In this document: piece after piece, positions 52,557 to 62,903 of the stretch
Numbering within the stretch: position 1 is the stretch's first letter
Layout: each line of letters starts with the position of its first letter
From: Sphingopyxis lindanitolerans
GTDB lineage: Bacteria; Pseudomonadota; Alphaproteobacteria; Sphingomonadales; Sphingomonadaceae
Assembly: GCF_002993885.1 (NCBI RefSeq)
Contig: NZ_CM009578.1
Coordinates: forward strand, 3,801,569-3,865,568
Direction: 5' to 3'
Length of the DNA: 64,000 bases
Notes under the pieces: generated by a model
Told to the model about the DNA's origin: nothing
The model's input: the letters and a program-made list of their open reading frames with translations, nothing else
The model's database searches: none
Translations under genes and position numbers: made by a program

Positions 52557-52654
52557 TAAGGCCACAAAAGCCTCGTATGGGCGATGCGATATCGGGGCTT
52601 TTGTGGCCTTAAGGAGACAAAATATACGGACGTGAGCAACCGGATTGTCTCCTT
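52557..52654. repeat. Two adjacent long hairpins in an intergenic region
   Basis: TAAGGCCACAAAAGCC (52557-52572) pairs perfectly with 52596-52611, and AAGGAGACAA (52611-52620) with TTGTCTCCTT (52645-52654). The two stems abut. The region 52419-52842 otherwise holds no recognisable gene and is AT-richer than its surroundings, with ATATTGATATAATATAT near 52803 as a likely promoter for the next gene. Confidence 0.75.
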
Positions 52655-52842
52655 TGTCGCTTTTGGTAGCGCGTAAGCGTCTCGCAGAGCCGGCAAGGTT
52701 CGGGCGAACGAAGGCTTCATTCGGCAGGGTAGACCATCGTCGAGCATTTTAGGAAAGCCATTTTTCCGTATGTTGGCTCACGACCTGTTGTAAAGATTCC
52801 GAATATTGATATAATATATCATCGTTGTGCAGGGATTATGGT

Positions 52843-53742
52843 ATGAGTCTGATTGCGGGTTTGTTCCTTTTAGTCGCAGGGCAGAGCGAACTGCCGGACG
52901 CGTCGAAATCCTCGCAATGCAGCGTCCCCAAGGGCTGGGACGCTATCGTCGATCGCGATCCCCGCTTCGTGGTTTTCGGCGAGCAGCATGGCACACAGCA
53001 AGCGCCCGCGTTCATCGCCGATCTTGCCTGTGCTTTGAGCTCGAAAGGACAGCGAACGCTGGTTGCGGTCGAACTGAGTGCCGCCGATGATCGAAAGCTT
53101 CAGGACGCCTGGAAGCTGCCGGCCAATCAGTTTGCCGGGTCGCTTTTGGAAATCGGCTGGCGCGGCCGCAAAGACGGGGTCGCCAGCAGGGCGATGTTTG
53201 ACATGCTCGTGCGCCTCCATGATCTCAAGGAGCGAGGCTTGCCCGTCCGCATTGTCGCATTCAACGCACCCAGGGACGAGGAGCAATCAAGACGCTTCGC
53301 CGATTTGCCGGGACAAGGGCCCCATGAGGCAGGGCAGGCAGAGAATATCGCCCAGGCTGCAAACGGCCTGGAATATGATCGGGTTCTTGTGCTCGCCGGC
53401 AATTTCCATGCCCGGAAGGGAAGCGTTACGTGGCGCGGCGTGCAATTCGATCCGATGGCAAGGCGACTGACGCAATATGGGACCACGATTACCCTGAACA
53501 TGCGTTTCGCCGAGGGTACGAGTTGGAACTGCGTGTTGAAACCCTCGGCGAACCAGGGGGGCAAGCCGGTCACCGACCAATCGCTCGATTGCGGGAACCA
53601 TCCGACTCGGGGAAGTGCGGACCTCGGCCCCGTACCCTTTATCGCCCTGGCTTCGGCTTCCGACGCCGACCAAAGCGGCGATTACGACGGATATTTTTGG
53701 GTCGGCCCGATACGTGGCTCTCCTCCTGCCGCAGCGGAGTGA
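52843..53742 (+). CDS. Exported Tiki/ChaN-like protein, uncertain
   Basis: The 299-residue protein has a short signal sequence (SLIAGLFLLVAG). FVVFGEQHGTQQAPAFIADL near residue 43, an acidic VAVELSAADD and VLVLAGNFHARKG near 180 follow the Gx(E)xH...E...H pattern of the Tiki/ChaN/EreA-like metallo-fold; the C-terminal third is not recognised. Function unknown. Codon use and AT content are looser than in neighbouring genes, suggesting acquisition. It lies in the segment separating moxR from coxE. Confidence 0.65.
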   Translation: MSLIAGLFLLVAGQSELPDASKSSQCSVPKGWDAIVDRDPRFVVFGEQHGTQQAPAFIADLACALSSKGQRTLVAVELSAADDRKLQDAWKLPANQFAGSLLEIGWRGRKDGVASRAMFDMLVRLHDLKERGLPVRIVAFNAPRDEEQSRRFADLPGQGPHEAGQAENIAQAANGLEYDRVLVLAGNFHARKGSVTWRGVQFDPMARRLTQYGTTITLNMRFAEGTSWNCVLKPSANQGGKPVTDQSLDCGNHPTRGSADLGPVPFIALASASDADQSGDYDGYFWVGPIRGSPPAAAE

Positions 53743-53850
53743 AGGGCAACTTCCTACTCCGGAACAGCTCTGCCCTCCTGCCGTAAATTGACGCGCCGTT
53801 AACCAATGTCCGGCATAGCTTCGCGATCATCCAGGGACGCGGGCAAGCCA

Positions 53851-55248
53851 ATGAAATATGATCCGATCAATGCGGCGGCGCCGATTCTCGACCAGTCGGT
53901 GGCGAGCGACTGCGGCGAACTGGCCGTCGGGTGCAGCGACGCCGCGGGGCGGATCAAGCGCGCGACCGATCAGATGGAACGCCAGATTTCCGAACTCGGC
54001 CGGCTCGAGGAATATGTCGTCGGGCTCGAGGCCGACCAGCGCCAGATCGCCGATTCGACCGATGAGGCGAAATTGCTGTCGGCGCGGGCGTGCGAACAGC
54101 TCGACGCGGGGGCGGAGCGCGTCAATCTGGCGGTCAGCGAATTCCGCTCGGTCATCGACCTCGTCGCGCGGCTCGGCACCCATGTCACCAATTTCGCCGC
54201 GGTGATGGCGCAGGTGCAGCAGGTCAGCCAGTCGATCGAACAGATCGCCAAGACCACGAACATGCTCGCGCTCAACGCCGCGATCGAGGCCGAACGTGCC
54301 GGCGATGCCGGGCGCACCTTCGCGGTCGTCGCATCCGAAGTGAAAAAGCTGGCGCAGAATACGCGCGGCGCCACCGACGAGATCCGCCGCTCGATCGGCA
54401 GCCTCGCCGCCGAAGCGAGCGGGCTGGTCACCGAAATCCAGTCGGGGGTCGAACAGTCGAGCCGTGCCGAGGCGCAGTTCGAGACGATCACCGACGCGCT
54501 GCACGACGCGACGCACCTTGTCGCGCTGCTCGACGGCCAGAGCGACCGCATCGCGCAGTCGAGCGCGATGGTTCACGCCAATGGCGCGAAAGTGCGCGAG
54601 GCGATGGACCGCGTCGTCGGATCGGTGCGCGACAACAGCGCGATCCTCGACGGCACCCGCACCTCGATCCTGACGATGGAACATGTGTCGAGCCGGATGT
54701 TCAACGCGGTGATCTCGGCCGGGGTGAGCCCCGCCGATTCGGCGATCGTCGACCTGGCATCGCGCGTGCGCGACCGCTTCGTGATGCTCGCCGAGGATGC
54801 GATCGCCGACGGCAGGCTGACGATGGAGCAATTGTTCGACACCGACTATGTCCGGGTGCCGGGGTCGAACCCCGAACGCTTTCGCACCAGCCTGTGCGAC
54901 TGGGCCGACGCCCATTGGCGCCCGCTGTTCGACCAGATCGTCGCCGAGCATCCCGAGATCAAGATGTCGTCGGCGGGCGACATGAACGGCTTTCTGCCGA
55001 CCCACATCACCGAATGCTCGCGCGCGCCGACCGGCGATATCGAACATGACACCGCGCATTGCCGCAACGGCCGCATCCTGCTCGACGAAACCGATATGGC
55101 GGCGAAGCGCAGCACCGCGCCTTTCTTCATGACCGTTTATCGGCAGGAAGGCGACGGAGTGAATTACCTGACCGTGCGCAATGTTTATATGCCCGCGGTG
55201 ATTGGCGGACGGCGCTGGGGCGACGTCGAGGTCGCGTATCAGCTTTAA
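53851..55248 (+). CDS. Soluble methyl-accepting chemotaxis-type transducer
   Basis: The 465-residue protein has no membrane segment. A coiled-coil signalling domain (about residues 30-300) has the tip [15 protein letters not shown] and [13 protein letters not shown], where CheA and CheW bind. The C-terminal 150 residues form a separate domain ([30 protein letters not shown], conserved cysteines in ITECSRAP and DTAHCRNG), probably a cytoplasmic sensor. A further ATG at 53806 is possible. No che genes are nearby. Confidence 0.88.
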   Translation: MKYDPINAAAPILDQSVASDCGELAVGCSDAAGRIKRATDQMERQISELGRLEEYVVGLEADQRQIADSTDEAKLLSARACEQLDAGAERVNLAVSEFRSVIDLVARLGTHVTNFAAVMAQVQQVSQSIEQIAKTTNMLALNAAIEAERAGDAGRTFAVVASEVKKLAQNTRGATDEIRRSIGSLAAEASGLVTEIQSGVEQSSRAEAQFETITDALHDATHLVALLDGQSDRIAQSSAMVHANGAKVREAMDRVVGSVRDNSAILDGTRTSILTMEHVSSRMFNAVISAGVSPADSAIVDLASRVRDRFVMLAEDAIADGRLTMEQLFDTDYVRVPGSNPERFRTSLCDWADAHWRPLFDQIVAEHPEIKMSSAGDMNGFLPTHITECSRAPTGDIEHDTAHCRNGRILLDETDMAAKRSTAPFFMTVYRQEGDGVNYLTVRNVYMPAVIGGRRWGDVEVAYQL

Positions 55249-55253
55249 GCCCT

Positions 55254-55294
55254 CGTCATTGCGACCCCGGATCAAGTCCGGGGTCGCAATGACG
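55254..55294. repeat. 18-bp perfect palindrome between convergent genes
   Basis: CGTCATTGCGACCCCGGA and its exact complement flank a TCAAG loop between the chemotaxis gene and moxR. It probably works as a two-way terminator and shares the CGTCATTGCGA start of the element at 2918. Confidence 0.9.
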
Positions 55295-55306
55295 GAATGT
55301 TGAGGG

Positions 55307-56152
55307 TCAGCCGCCCTGGCGCCGCGCCATGAAGGCGAGCTTTTCGAACAGCATCACATCCTGCTCATTCTTGAGCAACGCGCCGTGCAGCGGCGGGATT
55401 GCCTTGCCGACGTCGCGGTTCTGGAGGACTTCGAGCGGCATGTCTTCGTTCAGCAGCAGCTTGAGCCAGTCGATCAGCTCGCTGGTCGAGGGTTTCTTCT
55501 TGAGCCCCGGAACGTCGCGCACCTCGTAGAAAATGTCCATCGCGCGGCTGACCAGCGTCTTCTGGATGCCGGGGAAGTGGACCTCGACGATGTCGGCCAT
55601 CGTGTCGCGGTCGGGGAATTTGATGTAATGGAAGAAACAGCGGCGCAGGAAGGCGTCGGGCAGTTCCTTTTCATTGTTCGAGGTGATGACGACGATCGGG
55701 CGTTCCTTCGCGGTGATCGTCTCGTCGGTCTCATAGACATGGAACGCCATGCGATCGAGTTCCTGAAGCAGGTCGTTCGGAAATTCGATGTCGGCCTTGT
55801 CGATCTCGTCGATCAACAGCACGGGGAGCTGGGGGCTGGTGAACGCCTCCCACAGCTTGCCCTTCTTGATGTAATTGCGGATGTCGTGGACGCGCTCTTC
55901 GCCGAGCTGGCCGTCGCGCAGCCGCGCGACCGCGTCATATTCGTAGAGGCCCTGCTGCGCCTTCGTCGTCGACTTGATGTTCCAGGGGATCAGCGGCGCA
56001 TCGAAGGCCTTGGCGATCTCCTCGGCCAGCACGGTCTTGCCGGTGCCGGGTTCGCCCTTCACGAGCAGCGGACGGCGCAGCATCGTCGCGGCGTTGACCG
56101 CGACCTTCAGGTCGTCGGTCGCAATATAGGCGCTGGTTCCCTCGAAACGCAT
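55307..56152 (-). CDS. MoxR-type AAA+ ATPase
   Basis: The 281-residue ATPase has Walker A in GEPGTGKTVLAEEIAKAF near 33, Walker B LPVLLIDEIDKAD near 112, the sensor-1 asparagine in VVITSNNEKELP and sensor-2 region PGLKKKPSTSELIDWLK. MoxR ATPases pair with VWA proteins to mature or activate metalloenzymes or complexes; the expected partner is the CoxE-like protein at 51240. It is alone in its transcript. Confidence 0.94.
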   Translation of the reverse strand: MRFEGTSAYIATDDLKVAVNAATMLRRPLLVKGEPGTGKTVLAEEIAKAFDAPLIPWNIKSTTKAQQGLYEYDAVARLRDGQLGEERVHDIRNYIKKGKLWEAFTSPQLPVLLIDEIDKADIEFPNDLLQELDRMAFHVYETDETITAKERPIVVITSNNEKELPDAFLRRCFFHYIKFPDRDTMADIVEVHFPGIQKTLVSRAMDIFYEVRDVPGLKKKPSTSELIDWLKLLLNEDMPLEVLQNRDVGKAIPPLHGALLKNEQDVMLFEKLAFMARRQGG

Positions 56153-56230
56153 CGGTGCGCTGCCTTTCCCTTAACGTGAACGTCAATTGGAGGTGGCATA
56201 GCGAGGCAAAGGGGGCGGTGCAAGAAGACT

Positions 56231-56252
56231 CCCCTCCCGCCTGCGGGAGGGG
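56231..56252. repeat. CCCCTCCCGC palindrome
   Basis: CCCCTCCCGC-CT-GCGGGAGGGG lies just after the stop of the minus-strand gene at 56257. It is a single unit of the family that clusters at 61.8-63.6 kb. Confidence 0.88.
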
Positions 56253-56256
56253 TGGA

Positions 56257-56943
56257 TCAGGGATGCGCGCGGCTGGCGGCGCGGGCGGCCATCAGATCCC
56301 ACAGGCCGCTGTGCTGGGCGATGAGTTGCTGGGCGCCAAAGGCGATCGCGCGTTCGACCGCGGGGCCGTCGGCGATCTGCGCCGCGACGCGCGCGGTGTC
56401 GCGAAGGTCGGGCAAGGTGCAGCGCGGCGCCGCAAGTTCGAGCCGCTGTGCGCTGATGTCGAGCAGCACGCGGATCGTGCGCCAGTCGAGTGTCAGCGCG
56501 ATCGCGGCGCCCATCGCGCAGCCCTGGCGGTCCGATTCGGCGAGCATGTCGAGCGCGCGGCGCTGCGCGGTGACGGCGGCCTCGCACTGGGCCTGGCCCG
56601 GCGTGCTCGGCATCGGGCCGACCGCGGCGGCGATCTTCGACAGAAAGGCGCGTTCCTGGGCAAAGGCTTGCGCCGCTTCGTCCATCCATTTGCGCGACGC
56701 GGGGCTGGCCGCCTTGCGCGCCGCGCTGTCGATGACGCCGGGATAGCGGCCGTGGAGCAGGCAGAGGAAATGGACGGCGTCGGCCAGGTTGCGCATCGCC
56801 TCCGGCCCGTTCGACAGCGCGCCGGATTGAACGTGCGGATGCGCCCCGGTGCCGTCGCTGGCGACCAGATGATCGAGACGTTCGGCGACGCCGCGCGGTT
56901 GCGGCGCAAGCCGGGGCGATTGGGGCTGGGTCGATGGGCTCAA
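56257..56943 (-). CDS. Conserved sphingomonad protein, unknown function
   Basis: The 228-residue soluble protein is helical, with MRNLADAVHFLCLLHGRYPG and FAQERAFLSKIAAAVGPMPS as distinctive segments. I do not recognise a characterised family; I recall similar proteins only as hypothetical in sphingomonads. The start is uncertain: a TTG at 56943 has AGGA 7 nt upstream, while an ATG at 57000 has no visible site. Monocistronic, upstream of moxR on the same strand. Confidence 0.7.
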   Translation of the reverse strand: MSPSTQPQSPRLAPQPRGVAERLDHLVASDGTGAHPHVQSGALSNGPEAMRNLADAVHFLCLLHGRYPGVIDSAARKAASPASRKWMDEAAQAFAQERAFLSKIAAAVGPMPSTPGQAQCEAAVTAQRRALDMLAESDRQGCAMGAAIALTLDWRTIRVLLDISAQRLELAAPRCTLPDLRDTARVAAQIADGPAVERAIAFGAQQLIAQHSGLWDLMAARAASRAHP

Positions 56944-57110
56944 CGCTGGATCCTCGCCTGTCAAAAGGGTCCGTCGCGGTGGTCTGGCCCCCCGCCGCAT
57001 GGACTACGAGCGTCCAGCCTTAGGGCAACGTCGTAAACGTGGCGTTTATGAGCGACCCTCGATTCGTCGCATCGCTGTGCCGGATCGAGACGCACCCGAT
57101 CGAGACAGGA

Positions 57111-57142
57111 GGACCGGCAAGCCCGGGGAAGCTTGCCGGTCC
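57111..57142. terminator. 12-bp stem hairpin
   Basis: GGACCGGCAAGC pairs perfectly with GCTTGCCGGTCC over CCGGGGAA, between the pspC-like gene and the preceding minus-strand gene. It lacks a T tract, so terminator function is only possible. Confidence 0.5.
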
Positions 57143-57176
57143 GGTGATGGCGCCGGGGAGCGCCATGCAGGGGTGC

Positions 57177-57208
57177 GGGCGGGGGAGCGGAGAGGCCCCC
57201 GCCCGGCG
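57177..57208 (-). terminator. GC hairpin after the pspC-like gene
   Basis: CGGGCGGGGG and CCCCCGCCCG fold over a short purine loop 5 bp beyond the pspC-like stop. No T run follows on the minus strand. Confidence 0.5.
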
Positions 57209-57212
57209 AGCG

Positions 57213-57506
57213 TCAAGCCGCGAGCGCGAGTTCGCCAACCTTTTCGTCGGCGGCCGGGGCGGCAACCTCGGCAACGACCGGCAGCGACGGCGCGGCGGCC
57301 TTGTTCGGGAACAGGGCCCGCGACAGCAGCACGAGGACGCCGAGCGCGAAATAGGCGATGAAGGTCTGCACCGGGAAGACGAAGAGCGGTGCGATGAAGG
57401 CGAGGCGGAGCCACAGGGGGTTAAAGCCGAAATCCTGGCCCACGGCCTCGCAGATACCGAAGAAGGTGTCGCGGCGGCGGAAGAGATTGGTGGTTTCGTT
57501 GTCCAT
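57213..57506 (-). CDS. PspC domain protein
   Basis: The 97-residue protein has a PspC domain: RRRDTFFGICEAVGQDFGFN followed by a two-part hydrophobic stretch (WLRLAFIAPLFVFPVQTFIA) and an alanine-rich acidic tail. PspC domains take part in envelope stress sensing. No pspA or pspB is nearby. The ATG at 57506 fits the family. The 330 bp between here and the rpoD terminator contain its upstream region and small hairpins (for example CGCCATTAAGTGGCG near 57671), with no convincing gene. Confidence 0.82.
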   Translation of the reverse strand: MDNETTNLFRRRDTFFGICEAVGQDFGFNPLWLRLAFIAPLFVFPVQTFIAYFALGVLVLLSRALFPNKAAAPSLPVVAEVAAPAADEKVGELALAA

Positions 57507-57837
57507 CTTGTCGTCTTTCTCTTGGTGGCAGGGGCGTTTCCTGCCGATGCTCATCACTAAGCAACGGGCGTGCCAATTGGGCAGTTTCCCGGTTTTCCGG
57601 GGCTTTTTGGGTCGAGCCGGTGAGTCTGTCTTCCCTGGATATGAATGGTTTCCCCACATAATGGGATGAATCGCCATTAAGTGGCGGGAGATGAATGGGC
57701 TATGAAAGCCATGGCCCCGACGCGCTGCTATCTGGGGAAGAAAGGTGAAGATTTGAAGATGGCGCGCACCTGTTTTTTGTGCGGCGCACAAGTCGCCGAC
57801 CGTCGCCCCCGCCTGCGCGGGGGTGACTGTCGGCGGT

Positions 57838-57862
57838 GAAACGCCCCGCCGCGACGGGGCGC
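57838..57862 (-). terminator. Terminator of rpoD
   Basis: CGCCCCG and CGGGGCG form a hairpin with GTTTCA following on the minus strand, 28 bp after the rpoD stop. A second palindrome (CGCCCCCGC-CT-GCGCGGGGG) lies just beyond at 57803-57825. Confidence 0.75.
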
Positions 57863-57889
57863 GGGCAGGGCGTGGTTCGGTGTCGGTGT

Positions 57890-59914
<2,025 letters not shown>

Positions 59915-59948
59915 CAAATCTTCCTGCCTAGGGGCGTCAAAAGGGTCG

Positions 59949-61826
59949 TTACTGGCTGCTGCTGTCGGACAGCGCGGCCAGGCGGCGGGTCAGTTCCTCA
60001 TCCATCGCGCGCAGCTTTTGCTGCCGCGCCAGGCCTTCGTCGTCCATCGTGCGCTGAAAATCCGCGGTGGCCTGTGCCAGCCGCTCGCGGATTTCGGGCT
60101 GGGTGACCAGCACGCCGATATATTCGTCGAGGTCGCGCAGCGCGGTTTCATGTGCCGCATCAGCCTCTTCGCCTTCGAGCCTTCGATTGAATGAGAAGTG
60201 CATTCCGTCGGCTCTGAGCAATGTCATCGCCCTATTATACACTTTCATCGGCTCCAATATGGCAAGCAACCCCTCGCAATCAAGCCCTTCTTGGGCATTT
60301 GCGATGTCAAGCATCGCGCCGAGCAATTCGGCGTCGCCGGAATCGGGGATGGCGAGGCGGAACAGCGCCTCCTCATTGCGCCGCATCGCCTCCGGATAAC
60401 GAAGCAATCCGCCGATCAGCGCCGCCGCATAGGGGGTGGCGATGCCGGTCCGGCTGAGCGCGCGGGTTTCGTCGGCGGGGGGTTGAAGCCGCGGGTCGGG
60501 CGCGTAGCGGCGGCCGCCGCGCTGTGGCTGCGGCGCCCAGGGCACGGGCGGGCCGCGTTCGGGGCGTTGCCGCGCGAACAAGCTATCGATCTTTGCGCGG
60601 AACGCCTCGCGATAATGGTGGCGGACGTCGGCATCCTCGATCGCGTCGGCGTGAGCGAGGAGCCGCATTTTAAGCGCGGCACGCTCCTCGGGCGTCGCGA
60701 GCGATCCCGCCGCGACCTCGTGCGCCCAGAGCCGTTCGACGAGCGGCTGCGCGTCGCCCAGGATCGCCGCGAAACCGTCGGCGCCGCGCGCGCGGACGAT
60801 GTCGTCGGGGTCCTGGCCGGCGGGCAGCGTCGCGAAGGCGAGGCTGAAACCGGGGCGCAGCAGCGGCAGCGCGCGCAGCGCGGCGCGCATCGCCGCCTTC
60901 TGCCCCGCCGCATCGCCGTCGAAGCAGAGGATCGGCACCGGCACCATCCGCCAGATCAGCCCGAGCTGCGCCTCGGTGAGCGCGGTGCCGAGCGGCGCGA
61001 CGGCATCGGCGATCCCCGCCTCGGCAAGCGCGATCACGTCCATATAGCCTTCGACGACGATGATCCGGTTCGTCTGCCGCGACGCTGGGCTGGCCTTGTC
61101 GAGATTATAAAGGACGCGGCCCTTGTCGAACAAAGGCGTGTCGGGCGAGTTCAGATATTTGGGCTCGCCATCGCCGAGAATGCGGCCACCGAACGCGATC
61201 ACCCGGCCGCGCGCGTCGCGGATCGGGATCATCAGGCGACCGCGGAAGCGGTCGTAGGGTTCCTTCTCGTCAACGGCGATCAGCATCCCCGATTCGACGA
61301 GCATCGCGGTCGGGAATTTCTTGAGCGCTTCCTTGAGTGCGCTGCGGCTGTCGGGCGCGAGACCGAAGCCGAAGGCGGCGCGGGTGGCGTCCGAAATGCC
61401 GCGCTTTGCCAGATAGTCGCGCGCCGGGGCGCCGTTGCTGCTGCCGAGCTGCTGCGTGAACCAGTCGGCGGCGCCCTGCACGACGTCGCGCAGGCTTGCC
61501 TGCTCTTCGGCCTTTTTCGCGGCGCGCGGGTCGGCGGCGGGAACCTCCATCCCGGCTTCGGCGGCGAGTTCCTTGACCGCGTCGATGAACGACAGGCCGC
61601 GCTGGTCGGTCATCCAGCGGATCGCATCGCCATGCGCGCTGCACCCGAAGCAATGATAGAAGCCCTTTTCATCGTTGATCGTGAAGCTGGGCGTCTTTTC
61701 GTTATGGAAGGGGCAGCAGGCCTTATACTCGCGCCCGGCGCGGGTGATCTTCACCGTGCGGCCGATGAGGGTCGAGAGGGTGACGCGCGAGCGCAGTTCG
61801 TCGAGCCATTGCGGGGTGAGGGTCAA
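59949..61826 (-). CDS. dnaG: DNA primase DnaG
   Basis: The 625-residue primase has the zinc-binding domain ([12 protein letters not shown], then [13 protein letters not shown] with one substitution, YHCFGC), the polymerase core with [20 protein letters not shown], the Toprim [13 protein letters not shown] and [18 protein letters not shown], and a C-terminal helicase-binding part. It primes replication forks. It starts with TTG at 61826, matching the family N terminus [11 protein letters not shown]; the GGGAGGGGGA ribosome binding site belongs to a palindromic repeat. It overlaps the DUF559 stop. Confidence 0.96.
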   Translation of the reverse strand: MTLTPQWLDELRSRVTLSTLIGRTVKITRAGREYKACCPFHNEKTPSFTINDEKGFYHCFGCSAHGDAIRWMTDQRGLSFIDAVKELAAEAGMEVPAADPRAAKKAEEQASLRDVVQGAADWFTQQLGSSNGAPARDYLAKRGISDATRAAFGFGLAPDSRSALKEALKKFPTAMLVESGMLIAVDEKEPYDRFRGRLMIPIRDARGRVIAFGGRILGDGEPKYLNSPDTPLFDKGRVLYNLDKASPASRQTNRIIVVEGYMDVIALAEAGIADAVAPLGTALTEAQLGLIWRMVPVPILCFDGDAAGQKAAMRAALRALPLLRPGFSLAFATLPAGQDPDDIVRARGADGFAAILGDAQPLVERLWAHEVAAGSLATPEERAALKMRLLAHADAIEDADVRHHYREAFRAKIDSLFARQRPERGPPVPWAPQPQRGGRRYAPDPRLQPPADETRALSRTGIATPYAAALIGGLLRYPEAMRRNEEALFRLAIPDSGDAELLGAMLDIANAQEGLDCEGLLAILEPMKVYNRAMTLLRADGMHFSFNRRLEGEEADAAHETALRDLDEYIGVLVTQPEIRERLAQATADFQRTMDDEGLARQQKLRAMDEELTRRLAALSDSSSQ

Positions 61827-62212
61827 GAGTCCCCCTCCCGCTTGCGGGAGGGGTCAGGGGAGGGCGTGTCTGCGAGCACGCGCTCGATCTCGCTCACGAC
61901 GCCTTCGATCCGTTCCAATACATCATTGTTCCAGAAACGGATCACCCGATAACCCCGTGCTTCCAAATAGGCCGTCCGCGCTTCGTCTTTTTCTACATCA
62001 ACCGCGTGTTGCCCGCCATCGACTTCGATGACGAGTTTGGCGCTGCGCGAAACGAAATCGCAGATGAACGGGCCAATGGGGAATTGGCGATTGAAACGGA
62101 CGCCCGCGATTTTTCGGGCGCTGATCTGGGCCCAAAGCTTGCGTTCGGCGTCGGTGGCGTTCAGCCGGAGTTCGCGTGATCTCGCGGTCGGTCGTTTGTA
62201 GCCTTTGTCCAA
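61823..62212 (-). CDS. DUF559 endonuclease-like protein
   Basis: The protein of about 129 residues has the DUF559 Vsr-like nuclease fold: RLNATDAERKLWAQISARKI, FNRQFPIGPFICDFVS and KLVIEVDGGQHAVDVEKDE with the catalytic acidic residues. Family members are often linked to DNA transfer or repair, with no firm role. No ATG is present in the right place; TTG 62212 is the likely start. Its last residues ([12 protein letters not shown]) are encoded by a palindromic repeat and its 5' edge abuts another, so it may have arrived flanked by them. Confidence 0.8.
   Translation of the reverse strand: MDKGYKRPTARSRELRLNATDAERKLWAQISARKIAGVRFNRQFPIGPFICDFVSRSAKLVIEVDGGQHAVDVEKDEARTAYLEARGYRVIRFWNNDVLERIEGVVSEIERVLADTPSPDPSRKREGDS
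61829..61868. repeat. CCCTCCCG palindromic repeat at the dnaG start
   Basis: CCCCCTCCCGCTTGCGGGAG is followed by GGGTCAGGGGAGGGCGTG. It forms the 3' end of the DUF559 reading frame and supplies the purine-rich stretch just before the TTG of dnaG. The same two-part layout occurs at 62215, 62278 and 63507. Confidence 0.9.
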
Positions 62213-62214
62213 CA

Positions 62215-62250
62215 GGCCCTCCCCCGACCCCTCCCGCAAGCGGGAGGGGA
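62215..62250. repeat. CCCTCCCG palindromic repeat, second copy
   Basis: AGGCCCTCCCCCGACCCCTC followed by CCGCAAGCGGGAGGGG is the same element in the other orientation, ending at the start of the DUF559 gene. Confidence 0.9.
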
Positions 62251-62277
62251 GAATATGCGTTCCCGGTCCGACCAGTT

Positions 62278-62317
62278 CCCCTCCCATTTATGGGAGGGAT
62301 TAGGGGAGGGCCTGTCT
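62278..62317. repeat. CCCTCCCATTTATGGGAGGG repeat, third copy
   Basis: CCCCTCCCATTTATGGGAGG then GATTAGGGGAGGGCCTGTC. The hairpin loop differs (ATTTAT) but the tail matches the other copies. It lies right after the yqeY stop and with the 62215 copy forms an inverted pair. Confidence 0.88.
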
Positions 62318-62319
62318 CC

Positions 62320-62772
62320 CTACGACAACGCCGCCTTCACCCACCCGCTGGCCTTGCTCATGTCGAGCTGGCTGCCCAGCCGGTCCTTCACCGCGGCCAT
62401 GACCCGGCCCATATCCTTGAGGCTTTCCGCGCCCAGTTCGGTCACGATCGCCTTGATCGCGGCGGTCGCTTCGTCGTCGCTGAGCTGCGCGGGCAGGAAT
62501 TCCTCGATCACGGCGACTTCGGCGGCCTCGATATCGGCGAGTTCCTGGCGGCCGCCGGCTTCGAACATGGTGATCGACTCGCGGCGCTGCTTGACCATTT
62601 TTTGCAGCACGTCGGTGACCAGCACATCGTCGTCGGCCGGCGCGGTGCCGGTGCGCAGTTCGATGTCCTTGTCCTTGATCTTGGCCAGCATCAGCCGGAT
62701 GGTGCCGAGCCGCGCCTTGTCGCCGCTTTTCATCGCGGCGATCTGCGCAGCCTTAAGACGCTCACGAATCAT
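62320..62772 (-). CDS. GatB/YqeY domain protein
   Basis: The 150-residue YqeY protein resembles the tail domain of GatB: MIRERLKAAQIAAMKSGDKA, LLVTDVLQKMVKQRRESI-like centre and EAAEVAVIEEFLPAQLSDDE. It may act as a tRNA-interacting or glutaminase-linked factor; the role is not established. GGGGA precedes the ATG at 62772. It is the first gene of the block leading to dnaG and rpoD, and divergent from carA. Confidence 0.92.
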   Translation of the reverse strand: MIRERLKAAQIAAMKSGDKARLGTIRLMLAKIKDKDIELRTGTAPADDDVLVTDVLQKMVKQRRESITMFEAGGRQELADIEAAEVAVIEEFLPAQLSDDEATAAIKAIVTELGAESLKDMGRVMAAVKDRLGSQLDMSKASGWVKAALS

Positions 62773-62903
62773 ACGTGTCCCCATGCGCTGCAAATTTCGG
62801 AAAGGCCCTCTCTAGCGGCAAGTTTCCAAATCCGATAGCTTGTGAATCATTTTTTTGGCTCCTACTTGGTCGGCCGTTTAGCCCCCCGTCCGGAGCATGT
62901 TGA

